From: G963667675 sp965249215
Lineage (GTDB): Bacteria > Chloroflexota > Dehalococcoidia > Lucifugimonadales > UBA3495
Direction: 5' to 3'
DNA length: 64,000 bases
Assembly: GCA_965249215.1 (NCBI GenBank)
Contig: CBDFLN010000002.1
Span: 1,966,531 to 2,030,530 of the forward strand
A program made the translations under genes and the position numbers. Below, piece after piece: positions 18,196-27,089 of this stretch. The number at the start of each line of letters is the position of its first letter. Position 1 is the stretch's first letter. Under the pieces are notes generated by a model. That model made no database searches, was not told the origin of the DNA, and was given only the letters and a program-made list of their open reading frames with translations.

Positions 18196-19230
18196 TTATG
18201 GCAGAATGCCAACGTCCCTGAGCAGGTCAATCGTGCCTTGCAGGTCGCTCAGGCTACCCAAGTCGACGTCGGGCGGGTCCAGGGACTCAATGGGGGGAAG
18301 GTCTCCTTCAGGCTCAACTCCCGCGGCTACCGGGTATTCCTTGACCTCAGAAGTGAAGTATTCCTGCGCGGGTCGCGACAGGAGGAACTCGATAAACTCT
18401 TGCGCGGTCTCCTTGTTCTCAGAAGCCTGAAGTATCCCGGCACCGGCGACCAGCACTAGGGCCCCCGGGTCGCCGTTGCCGATGTAGTAGTTTCGGGCTT
18501 TGAATTCAGGCCCGTGCTCGGCCAAGAACCGCTCTAGATAGTAGTGGTTGACGAAGCCGACATCGATCTCCCCGTTTGCCGCCGCCTGGACTATCGAGAC
18601 GTTGTTGGGATACTCCCGGGCGTCGTTGTTCTTGATGCCCTCCAGCCAGTCCCGGGCGCGGTCTTCACCCAGTTGCAAACGCAGGGCGGTGACGAATGCC
18701 TGGAATGAGCCGTTCCGCGGCGCCCAGCCAACCCGGCCTCTCCACTCTTCCGCAGTGAAACCGAGTATGGAATCAGGCAGATCTGCGTCAGGGTCAATGA
18801 CCTCGGTATTGTAGATGATGGTCCTCGCTCTGCCGGACGTGCCAATCCATTGGCCGTTGGGGTCCCTGAGCCTGCGGTCAACCTGGTCAAGTATCTCCTG
18901 TGGCAGGTCCGCCAACATTTCCGATGCGGCCAAGCTGCCAAGAGAGCCGGGGTCTTGCAGGAACACCACATCAGCCGGGGTCTTGTCCCCCTCCTCCAGC
19001 AACGTGGCGGCAGTGGAAGCGCTGCCGCCGTACTTCACGTTGATTTTGGTCCCGGTAACTTCGTAGAACTCCTCCAACAGCGGGTGCACGAGGCTTTGAG
19101 AACGCCCGGAATAGATGGTCAGGCTGTCGTCGTCCCCGCCGCATGCCAGAGGAGCAACCACCGCCGTCGCCAGCAGTATTGCCGCCAAGAGCGTCTTCGG
19201 CGCGAGATTGCGCCAACGAATCCTTGTCAT
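18196..19230 (-). CDS. Fe3+-type ABC transporter substrate-binding lipoprotein
   Basis: A 344-residue binding protein with a signal sequence and lipobox (VVAPLAC-GG near residue 30), hence anchored on the outside of the cytoplasmic membrane. SLTIYSGRSQSLVHPLLEEF and KYGGSA are the opening segments of the FbpA/FutA/AfuA ferric-iron binding family. VGFVNHYYLERF contains the paired tyrosines that bind iron. In transporter systems it delivers Fe3+ to an FbpB-type permease, but no permease or ATPase gene is near. It lies 31 bases after the double Fea1-like lipoprotein gene, which supports a joint role in iron capture. Confidence 0.85.
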   Translation of the reverse strand: MTRIRWRNLAPKTLLAAILLATAVVAPLACGGDDDSLTIYSGRSQSLVHPLLEEFYEVTGTKINVKYGGSASTAATLLEEGDKTPADVVFLQDPGSLGSLAASEMLADLPQEILDQVDRRLRDPNGQWIGTSGRARTIIYNTEVIDPDADLPDSILGFTAEEWRGRVGWAPRNGSFQAFVTALRLQLGEDRARDWLEGIKNNDAREYPNNVSIVQAAANGEIDVGFVNHYYLERFLAEHGPEFKARNYYIGNGDPGALVLVAGAGILQASENKETAQEFIEFLLSRPAQEYFTSEVKEYPVAAGVEPEGDLPPIESLDPPDVDLGSLSDLQGTIDLLRDVGILP

Positions 19231-19261
19231 TCCTTTACCCCTACTCCACTAGTACGGTTGG

Positions 19262-21640
19262 CTATTGGAAGCGGCTTACCAAGTCATCCTGAGTCAACAG
19301 GAGCGCCGACGCAACCCCGTTCAAGGCCGCGAGGGCCGCGTCGCTGGACTCCTCCGTAATCTCGCTCGCATCCGCCTGGAGATAGGAAATGATTGTCTCG
19401 TCTGCGGACGGGTCGGCTTTGGCCACCTCGGGCTGAATGGACTGGTAGAAAGCCAATGCTTCGACCTGGTGGGTGCCCGGGTCTTTGCCGTCCTGCACGT
19501 CATTCAGTGCAACGCCAATGTACCTTACTGTGGCGAGATAGAAAATGGCGTTGAAGCGAGAGAAGACCTCCTGGGCGGCAGCGTCGCAGGCTCCGGAGTC
19601 GCCATTTTCGGCTGCCTGCCGCACCCGCTCGAAGGCTTCGCGCAATGGAATGTCAATGGTACCCTCGCGTCCGAAATTGGTCTCGCGGCTGCGAGCCAGC
19701 GCAGACAATGAGTTGGGGTAATCCCCATCAACCTCTAGGCCCACGTAGATGGCCCAACCCTCATCCACATCGCCCGAGTCCAGGTCCGCACAGCCTCCAA
19801 TCACATAGTGCTTGGACCAGTGATACAGGACTCTCAGGACGCCTTTGTTTATAGCCTGGCGCCTCTGGGCATCGGTGTAGTCCTCCGCCTCCCCGCGCTG
19901 GCGTATGGCGTTGTTAATGGGAGAGTCCAAGAAGGTGCCAGAGTCATAGAACTCGGCTGCGATGGGATACTCCTCAGCCCGTTCAGGATCGCGGGCAAAA
20001 CCTCGGAGGGTCTTACTGCGAACGCCAATCCGGGTGTGCATTCCCACTTCGTACAGCAGGAATATGTCCGCCGCAGGCAGCGGTTTGCCCTCATTGATCA
20101 CGTTGGTCAGTTTGGCTATTTCCTGGTAGTCCGAGGGAATCTTCTGATAGTGTTCCCGGTTGGTCGTAGCATGGTAGTAGCCGTCCGACTCGGTGGGTCC
20201 GCTGGTTTCCAGGGGCAGGCCTACTGGGATAAACATGCTGGAGGACAGGTCCAATTCACCTGTGTAGGCGGATGGGGCGCCGCTGGGGCCGTCGCCGGTA
20301 TCATCTTCGAACCTGGTGACCAGGTCATCCTGAGCCAACAAGAGCGCTGACGCGGTCCTGTTGAGGGCAGCGAGAGCCCCATCGCGCGACTGAACCGTAG
20401 TCTGGCTCGGTTCGCCCGTGAGGTAAGCGACGATTGCCTCGTCGGCAGCCGAGTTGGCCTTCGCAACGTCTGGCTGGATTGACCGGTAGAACGCCAGGGC
20501 TTCGACCTGGTGGGTTCCCAAGGCGTCGTGGTCGCCGGCTTGGGCGTCATCCGAAACCCGGCCGATGTACCTGACGGTACTGAGGTAGAAGATGGCGTTG
20601 AAGCGGGAGAAGACATCTTGCGTCGCTCCCTCCAGGGCATCCGCGTCCTCGTCGTCTGCTGCTTGTCGTGCCCGGTCCATGGCCTGGCGGAGCGGTATGT
20701 CGATCTCACCCTGCCGTCCGAAGTTGCCCTCGCGCCCCTGGGCCGTGGCGGCCAGTGAGTTGGGATATTCCCCGTTGACTTCCTCTCCGACATAGACCGC
20801 CCATGCTTCGTCGATCAGGCGGGAACTCATGCGGTCTTGTCCGATAGTCATGTAGAACTTGGCCCAGTGGTAGAGGATTCTGAGGGCGGACTTGTTAATT
20901 GCCTGCCGCCTCTGAGCATCGGAGTAATTCTCCGCCTCTCCGCGTCCGCGTATGGCGTTCTCAATGGGGTCGTCCAAGAAGGTGTCTGACCCGTAGAACG
21001 CGGCTGAGTCGGGGAAGTATGTAGACGGAGTGGGGCCGGTGGCAAACCCACGCAGCGTACGGCTCTGCGGGCCGAGACGGGTGTGAGATCCCGCTTCGTA
21101 CAGGAGCCAGATCTCCGCCGCAGGCAAGGGGTTGCCTTCATTGATGACGTTAGTCAGCTTGGCTATCTCCTGGTAGTCGGTGGAAATCTTCTGGTAGATC
21201 TCCCGGTTGGTAGTGGGTGTGTAGTAGCCGTCTGGCTTGGTGGGTCCTTCGGTCTCGTAACTGAGGCCAGCGGGGATAGTCAGGCCCCCGGTTTCGCCCT
21301 GGACGGCCGTGTATCCAGTGGCCGTGCCAGTGCCGGTACCGGAGCCTGTGCCCGTAGCCGTACCGGTGGCGGTTCCAGTGCCGGTGCCTGTACCAGTGCC
21401 TGCGGCCGTAGCGGTAGCGGTAGCGGTAGCGGTAGCGGTTCCAGTGCCAGTGCCAGTGCCGGTGCCGGTGCCGGTGCCCGAGACACTTACAGACCCGGTG
21501 CCGCCGTCGATGACCTCGATACCGGGCCGGTCTTCCCCGTCTCCGTCTCCGCAGGCCGCGATCAGTAGAAGCAATAGGCCCATAGCCCCGATGATCCAGA
21601 AGTAAGTCTTACCGCCTTTCGGCTTGTTGGCGCCCCACAT
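19262..21640 (-). CDS. Lipoprotein with Gly-Thr/Ala-Thr linker and two Fea1-like domains
   Basis: A 792-residue protein with a start at 21640 preceded by GGAGAGG. A membrane helix and lipobox (LLLLLIAAC-GD) mark it as a lipoprotein. Residues ~45-110 are a low-complexity linker of Gly-Thr and Ala-Thr dipeptides. Two homologous domains of about 330 residues follow (about 120-460 and 480-792), each with Y-Q-K-I-x-[ST]-DYQEIAKLTNVINEG, LRGFA, QRRQAINK, a W-A-[IV]-Y-V-G segment and VRYIG. The pattern EGWAIYVG, NFGREG and FYQSIQPEVAKAD resembles the Fea1 low-iron-induced periplasmic protein family. I recall that family but cannot confirm the match here. The next gene encodes an Fe3+-type binding protein, consistent with iron binding at the cell surface. 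Confidence 0.75.
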   Translation of the reverse strand: MWGANKPKGGKTYFWIIGAMGLLLLLIAACGDGDGEDRPGIEVIDGGTGSVSVSGTGTGTGTGTGTGTATATATATATAAGTGTGTGTGTATGTATGTGSGTGTGTATGYTAVQGETGGLTIPAGLSYETEGPTKPDGYYTPTTNREIYQKISTDYQEIAKLTNVINEGNPLPAAEIWLLYEAGSHTRLGPQSRTLRGFATGPTPSTYFPDSAAFYGSDTFLDDPIENAIRGRGEAENYSDAQRRQAINKSALRILYHWAKFYMTIGQDRMSSRLIDEAWAVYVGEEVNGEYPNSLAATAQGREGNFGRQGEIDIPLRQAMDRARQAADDEDADALEGATQDVFSRFNAIFYLSTVRYIGRVSDDAQAGDHDALGTHQVEALAFYRSIQPDVAKANSAADEAIVAYLTGEPSQTTVQSRDGALAALNRTASALLLAQDDLVTRFEDDTGDGPSGAPSAYTGELDLSSSMFIPVGLPLETSGPTESDGYYHATTNREHYQKIPSDYQEIAKLTNVINEGKPLPAADIFLLYEVGMHTRIGVRSKTLRGFARDPERAEEYPIAAEFYDSGTFLDSPINNAIRQRGEAEDYTDAQRRQAINKGVLRVLYHWSKHYVIGGCADLDSGDVDEGWAIYVGLEVDGDYPNSLSALARSRETNFGREGTIDIPLREAFERVRQAAENGDSGACDAAAQEVFSRFNAIFYLATVRYIGVALNDVQDGKDPGTHQVEALAFYQSIQPEVAKADPSADETIISYLQADASEITEESSDAALAALNGVASALLLTQDDLVSRFQ
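21309..21486. repeat. Hexanucleotide-like low-complexity repeat coding the Gly-Thr linker
   Basis: Repeated GGNACN and GCNACN codon pairs (read on the minus strand) encode the Gly-Thr/Ala-Thr linker of the lipoprotein. Third positions vary, which suggests selection on the dipeptide pattern and not only recent slippage. Confidence 0.8.
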
Positions 21641-21724
21641 TGGCGTACCTCTCCTATATGTATAGATGTGTTTAGCGTGGTTCGCTGTTTTGCAGCAACC
21701 GCAGCGTACGGGCGTAATTGGTCC

Positions 21725-24700
21725 TCACGTGCTCAACAGCTGCCTCACCATCGCAGTTGGAGCCTTCCATAAATACTTGGGACTGATGAACGACTTTCCC
21801 CTGGAGCGGTACGTGTACGAAATAGGGACTTCGCGCATTCGCATTCCTTTCTTCAGGAGATCCAAGGTCAACACCTGGGCATAGTTGTAGTCGTGGATGA
21901 TTTCGGCGCACTCCAAGGCCCGGCGTGAAAAGGCGCGAAACCCCGTCTGCCCGTCAGTGATGCGCCGGCCGGAAGCGAGGCACAGCAGCCCTGTAAAGAC
22001 GATGTTGCCCAGATTTCGCAACAAGGGCTGGCGTTCCCGGGTTCCGCGGTACCGGGACCCCAGGACGTAGTCCGCCTCTCCAGAAGCCACGGGACCCAGC
22101 AGATGGGGAATCTCCTCAGGAGAGTATTCCCCGTCGGCGTCGATATACACCGCGGCCCGCGCGTCAATGTCCATAGCTGTCGCCAGGCCCGTCCTGAGGG
22201 CGGCCCCCAGCCCCCGGTTTGTGCTGTGTTGCACCACCAAATCGGCTCCGCAATGGCGGGCAACCTTGGCGCTTCCATCAGTGGACCCATCGTCGACCAC
22301 GATTACGGTCGCGTTGGGCACCTCTCCTCTGGGTATCCGGGATAGTGTGGCGGGGAGGTTTTCGGCTTCATTGTGCGCGGGAATGATGACCGCTACCGGT
22401 TTGGAGCTTTCAGTGTCTTCTGCCGCCGCCAGCACCTGGCCCACCGATTGGCCTGGCGGCTTGGCGCCCAGAAAGTAGGCTATGGTGGAGGCCACGTCCA
22501 TAACGGACCTGGGCTCGTCGTACTCTCCAATCTGGTCTACCCCGGCCCCCCACATGATGCAAGGAACATGGACTTCTTCCCGGGTCATGTGTCCATGTCC
22601 CCCGATGCCGATTCCCTGGCCGTGGTCGGAGGTGATCAGTATCGCCGCTTCCTCTAAGTATCCTTGGTCGCGGCACCAGGCCAGGAATCCCTCTATCTTG
22701 CGGTCCGTTTCTTCGATCTTTGCCAGATACTCGGAGTTATAGCTGCCGCGGGCGTGTCCGGTCTGGTCAACGCTCAACAATTGCAGCGCCAACAGTTCGG
22801 GGTCGTCCCGCTCCATGACTGCCCGGGCCCTGGCAATCAAGGCATCGTCGATATGGTCGTTGTGAGTCACGGCGGTCACAGTTTCGACGTCTTCTCCGAA
22901 GGCGTCGACCAAATGGGCGATCCCAACCAATTTCCCGCTCATGCCCGACTCCCGCAGGGAATCGAAAATGGACTGGCATTTGACCCCCAAGCTGGGGACG
23001 AAGTTGCTGCGCATGCCGTGCATCTTGGGAGGAGCGCCGGTGAACATGGAACTGAAGCCGGTGACGGTCCGGGCAGGATAAACGGTAGTTGTATTGCGGT
23101 AATCCGCCCCTTCGCGGCGGAGACGGTCGATGCAAGGAGTGTCGGCTTCCAGCAGACGGTCCGCGCGACACCCGTCGATGACTATGGCAATAAAGCGCCT
23201 GCACCTGCGATGAACGCCGTCGGCGACCAGGCGAGTGGGAGCCAGAGAAGGGGCAGGAGGCCAGGTGAAGAACCACTGGTGGACTAGCACTGCCGCTACC
23301 CCCAACCCCGCGACGAATCCCTCCACGGCAATTACCGTGTCAAGGCCGGGGCGTTGAACCATCACCTGGAACGCCGTTACCAACAGTAGGACCTTGGGAA
23401 TCTGTTCCAGGAAGTTGCCGCTGGTGGGGTCCGGGTTCTCCAATACCAGCCGCCAGAACCTGGTGAAGTTGGTCCAAGGCGTGCCGATGCGCAGGTGATA
23501 GTACACCGTGCCCCAGAGAACGACCGTAAAGGCCAAATAGCAGCCCAGCACCAGGCCCACCGAGTACGGGTCGACTAGCCGGAATAGGGCCAAAAACAAG
23601 CCCAGAGACAACCATAAGACCAGGCGCAGCTTCAACGGGAAGTCAAAGCGGTAGAAGACCAAGAAAAGAGGCGCCAGGGCCGCGAGTGCTATGCAGGCCT
23701 TCACCCAGTAACCCGGATCGGTCAAGTGCGGCAGGCTCAGCAACCCTAGAATGGAGACCACAAACACCGGGGTAAAGGGCTTGCCCTCGTTGAATACATT
23801 CCAGAGCCGGGCCGCCGCCACCTCGAAGCGAGATGCGGCTTTTTTGCCGTCGTCCGTACCCCTGAAACCCTTTAGCGGGTTCAGCTCAGGCAGATGCTTG
23901 ACGGCAAATAGGGTGAAACCCAGCGCCAGGGTGTAGGAGTACCCAAACTTCAGACCGTGAGTGAGGACGGCTAGCGCCAGGCCTTCCTGCAAAGGCACAC
24001 CTTGGGAGTGGAGCGCTCCGGTCATCACCCCCTCGTATACGCCGATCCCTCCCGGCGTCACGTGGAACACCTGGAAGACGATGGTAAAGGCAGTCACCGC
24101 GACGGCGGCGGGAATCGAAAGCTCTACCCCAAGGGCCCTGGCTGCGACGACTATCACCGCCGCCTCCAGCACCCAACTGGGGAGGGTCCACAGCGCCGCC
24201 TGCGCAACCCGTTTGCCGGACACCTGTCTAAGCTGGTTGTGCAGTATGTCGAATCGGGAACGTAGGGTTGCGGGCATCCAATGGCCGATGCGGCCGGTGC
24301 GGACCAAGGCCAGAAGCGCTGTAACTCCCGCCACTACCGCCGCCGGCAGCGCCAGTCCTTCCAACCAGGGACTCGCTCCGGTTGACAGTGAAACGGCGAA
24401 GCCTACGATTGCAGCGATGGAGACCAGCGCCGCGAAGTCCAGCGTCCTGGCCACCGCCGTCGTTGTTGCGGCTTCCGCTAATGGAACGCCGTACCTGCCT
24501 GCCACCAGCGGCCGGACAAACTCGCCCAGCTTTAAGGGGGCTATATGATTGACCAGCAGACCAGCTTGCAGGGCGACAAATAGCCGGTGCAGGCTGATGC
24601 GATTTACCATCAACGCCTGCCATGCCATGGCCCTCAACCAGAATGCGCCTGTGTACGCCAGGGCCATGACTGCCAGCAGCCAGGGTTGGTCGCCGAACCG

Positions 24701-24874
24701 CAGTAACGCCGCCCGCAGCTGAGACCAATCGGCCAGGAACGCTATTAGGACCCCGGCCGCTACAAATATAGACAGGGCTATGACGCCGCGGTAAACCGTC
24801 CCACGGTTCCTCTTTACCTCCGGAGCGTCTGAAGCAACTAACGGACCGTATGTTGACTCTGTGCCGGTTATCAT
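21725..24874 (-). CDS. Fusion: LPG-synthase-TM flippase domain, type I phosphodiesterase, GT2 glycosyltransferase
   Basis: A 1049-residue fusion. Residues ~25-330 are a polytopic domain of the UPF0104/lysylphosphatidylglycerol synthase transmembrane (AglD/MprF flippase-like) family with HVTPGGIGVYEGVM. Further helices fill ~360-550. Residues ~565-800 form an alkaline-phosphatase superfamily (type I phosphodiesterase) domain: IAIVIDGCRADRL, the nucleophile region in YPARTVTGFSSMFTG, SVDQTGHARG and ITSDHGQG give the metal ligands. Residues 825-1049 are a GT2 transferase of the dolichol-phosphate-mannose synthase type: AVIIPAHNE, VVDDGSTDGS, and DAD at 912-914. It probably assembles or modifies lipid-linked glycans or polar headgroups at the membrane. 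The substrate is unknown. The gene upstream on the other strand is UDP-glucose dehydrogenase. Confidence 0.9.
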   Translation of the reverse strand: MITGTESTYGPLVASDAPEVKRNRGTVYRGVIALSIFVAAGVLIAFLADWSQLRAALLRFGDQPWLLAVMALAYTGAFWLRAMAWQALMVNRISLHRLFVALQAGLLVNHIAPLKLGEFVRPLVAGRYGVPLAEAATTTAVARTLDFAALVSIAAIVGFAVSLSTGASPWLEGLALPAAVVAGVTALLALVRTGRIGHWMPATLRSRFDILHNQLRQVSGKRVAQAALWTLPSWVLEAAVIVVAARALGVELSIPAAVAVTAFTIVFQVFHVTPGGIGVYEGVMTGALHSQGVPLQEGLALAVLTHGLKFGYSYTLALGFTLFAVKHLPELNPLKGFRGTDDGKKAASRFEVAAARLWNVFNEGKPFTPVFVVSILGLLSLPHLTDPGYWVKACIALAALAPLFLVFYRFDFPLKLRLVLWLSLGLFLALFRLVDPYSVGLVLGCYLAFTVVLWGTVYYHLRIGTPWTNFTRFWRLVLENPDPTSGNFLEQIPKVLLLVTAFQVMVQRPGLDTVIAVEGFVAGLGVAAVLVHQWFFTWPPAPSLAPTRLVADGVHRRCRRFIAIVIDGCRADRLLEADTPCIDRLRREGADYRNTTTVYPARTVTGFSSMFTGAPPKMHGMRSNFVPSLGVKCQSIFDSLRESGMSGKLVGIAHLVDAFGEDVETVTAVTHNDHIDDALIARARAVMERDDPELLALQLLSVDQTGHARGSYNSEYLAKIEETDRKIEGFLAWCRDQGYLEEAAILITSDHGQGIGIGGHGHMTREEVHVPCIMWGAGVDQIGEYDEPRSVMDVASTIAYFLGAKPPGQSVGQVLAAAEDTESSKPVAVIIPAHNEAENLPATLSRIPRGEVPNATVIVVDDGSTDGSAKVARHCGADLVVQHSTNRGLGAALRTGLATAMDIDARAAVYIDADGEYSPEEIPHLLGPVASGEADYVLGSRYRGTRERQPLLRNLGNIVFTGLLCLASGRRITDGQTGFRAFSRRALECAEIIHDYNYAQVLTLDLLKKGMRMREVPISYTYRSRGKSFISPKYLWKAPTAMVRQLLST

Positions 24875-24921
24875 GTATACAATGCTGTCTGTAAGATGTG
24901 TACTGCTATAGTTATATAGCG

Positions 24922-24949
24922 TCTATACATAATATGAATACCAGTGCAA
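24922..24949 (-). promoter_or_regulatory. Putative promoter in the AT-rich divergent intergenic region
   Basis: On the minus strand TTGCAC (24949-24944) and TATAGA (24927-24922) are 16 bases apart, about 50 bases before the start of the fusion gene at 24874. The whole gap 24875-25075 between the two divergent genes is strikingly AT-rich compared with the window. The promoter of the plus-strand gene is not clear. Confidence 0.4.
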
Positions 24950-25075
24950 ACATATATCATGGATATGTTTTGATGTCAACGGGTAGTTATTGCCAGCGGT
25001 AGGGCTCAAATCCTTAAACGCCGTTATGGCTATGCCGGAATACCGACTAGTGGACCTTGTTCCAGGAGGCAGGCG

Positions 25076-26518
25076 TTGAAAATCACCGTGATTGGCCTGG
25101 GTCACTTGGGTGTTGTGACTGCCGGCGGCCTGGCTATGGCCGGCCACCAAGTGACTGGGGTAGACGTTGATAACCGGACCATTAATCGGCTGCGGTCCGG
25201 CCAAGTGCCCTTTTATGAGCCGGGCCTGGGAGAGTGGGTTGCGGCAGGACTTGATCGGGGAAATCTAAAGTTCTTCCACCGGGACGAGTTTCCCGGATAT
25301 TTGGGACAAGTTGCACTGATTGCCACCGGTACGCCGGCGGCCGAGAACGGAGGGGCTGACCTGGCCCAAGTGCGGTCGGCGTTGGCTTGGATCAAAGAAC
25401 TAACCCCCCGGGACCTGGTGCTGGTTATGAAGAGCACAGTGCCCCCCGGTACTGGCTTGGCGGTCCTGGAGCAGGAACTGGCCGGGACTGACATCGATTA
25501 CGTTGCAAACCCGGAGTTCCTCCAGGAAGGTCGGGCGCTGGAAGGCTGGATGTTCCCAGGGCGGATTGTCGTCGGCGCCTGCGGGGATTCCGGGCGGGCC
25601 GTCGCCGCGGTAAAGGAGATGTACTCGGGGATCACGGCTCCCTATCTGATGACCGACATCACCAGCGCCGAGATGGTCAAGTATGCAAACAACGCCTTTC
25701 TGGCGACTCGCATATCGTTTATCAACGAGATCGCTGCTCTTTGCGACCAGGTTGGAGCATCCATTGACGCCGTTAGCCATGGTTTGGCAATGGATTCAAG
25801 GACAGGGGCCAAGATCCGCGCCGGGATTGGGTACGGCGGATCGTGCTTCCCCAAGGACGTACGAGCTCTGGACCATTTGGCGGCGGCCAGCGGGATTGAC
25901 CTCGACTTGCTTAGGTCGGTAGTAGCCATCAATAACCGGCAGTGTCTCCTGCCGCTGACCAAGCTCAGGGCGCGGTTCCCTAGGGCCGTGGGCCAATTGA
26001 CAGTAGGGGTGTTGGGATTGGCTTTCAAGCCTGGCACCAACGACGTCCGAGAATCGGCATCATTGAGTCTTGTTGACGCCCTCGTCAAAGATGGGGCAAC
26101 AGTTAGGGCGTTCGACCCCCAAGCCAACGAGACCGCCCGTCGCTCACTGCCGTTATCTGCACAATTCGTAGACCGTCCTGAGAAAGCGGCCCAAGGGGCC
26201 CAGGCGTTGGTGCTTCTCACTGAGTGGCCGGAGATTGTTGACGCGCATTGGGGGGCTATGGCGGACGTTATGCGGCGCCCAAAGTTCCTGTTTGACGGTA
26301 GAAATGCCCTCGATCCGGGGATGATGCGACGCCTTGGGTTTGAGTATGTCGGGGTCGGCAGAGGCCTCGACGGCGCGCAACAAGCACGTGACCCAGGTGA
26401 AGTTGTATTGCCCCAACTCTCTCAGTCCGCCAACGGTTCATCCCTGACCCCCGGCAAATTGGACCGTGGCCCGCAGCAATTGGCCTCGCTGGTCCACAAC
26501 GCAGCAGGCCTCGACTGA
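25076..26518 (+). CDS. ugd: UDP-glucose 6-dehydrogenase
   Basis: A 480-residue UDP-glucose/GDP-mannose dehydrogenase starting at TTG 25076, with GGAGG upstream. The N-terminal GLGHLGVVTAGGLA binds NAD. Lys in the KSTVPPGT segment and Glu in NPEFLQEG follow, and Cys257 in GYGGSCFPKD is the thiol that carries the substrate through two oxidations. The C-terminal FKPGTNDVRESAS domain completes the fold. It makes UDP-glucuronate for envelope glycans, which fits the epimerase and glycosyltransferases nearby. The last ~50 residues are an extra low-similarity tail. Its stop codon abuts the GTG start of the next gene. Confidence 0.9.
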   Translation: MKITVIGLGHLGVVTAGGLAMAGHQVTGVDVDNRTINRLRSGQVPFYEPGLGEWVAAGLDRGNLKFFHRDEFPGYLGQVALIATGTPAAENGGADLAQVRSALAWIKELTPRDLVLVMKSTVPPGTGLAVLEQELAGTDIDYVANPEFLQEGRALEGWMFPGRIVVGACGDSGRAVAAVKEMYSGITAPYLMTDITSAEMVKYANNAFLATRISFINEIAALCDQVGASIDAVSHGLAMDSRTGAKIRAGIGYGGSCFPKDVRALDHLAAASGIDLDLLRSVVAINNRQCLLPLTKLRARFPRAVGQLTVGVLGLAFKPGTNDVRESASLSLVDALVKDGATVRAFDPQANETARRSLPLSAQFVDRPEKAAQGAQALVLLTEWPEIVDAHWGAMADVMRRPKFLFDGRNALDPGMMRRLGFEYVGVGRGLDGAQQARDPGEVVLPQLSQSANGSSLTPGKLDRGPQQLASLVHNAAGLD

Positions 26519-27089
26519 GTGCATAACGCGACGGATACAGCCACGGGAATTGCAGGTCGGCCGCCGGACCGAGCAGCCTGTCTCGGCGGACTTTTTCTGC
26601 TGCTGACCGCGGCCGCTACGGCAGTAGCGGTTTTCGCCCGTGTAGCGGCCGACGCCGACCAGGACACTTTGCTTGAGTCCCTCCTGGTGGTGGACGAAAA
26701 CCGTGCCATGTACGGCGTCTCCGGGTTAGCCAGATCGGTGTCAGGTGCGGCGCTATTGGCGGCTGGCGTGTTTCTGTGGAAGACCTGGGTTATTCGAGAG
26801 AGGTTCGCCACGCCTTGGGTACCCTATCTCTTTGCCTGGTCCGGAATATGTACTGCCGTGTCCGGAGCCATGGTCTTGGTTGTGACCGCCTACCCGGAGC
26901 CCGCGGCGGTCATGGCCGGCGGCGCAGCCACGGGCAACATTGCGGAAGTGGTCGAAGTGGCTTGGGACCTGCGGTGGATTACCGCCAAGGTCGGCTTCGC
27001 GGTTGCCGGGGCCGCCCTCATGCTGGCGGCCCGGTACCAATGGCAGGTGGGCGGGGCGCTTAGACGCATCGCGCCGTTGCCGGCGCTAG

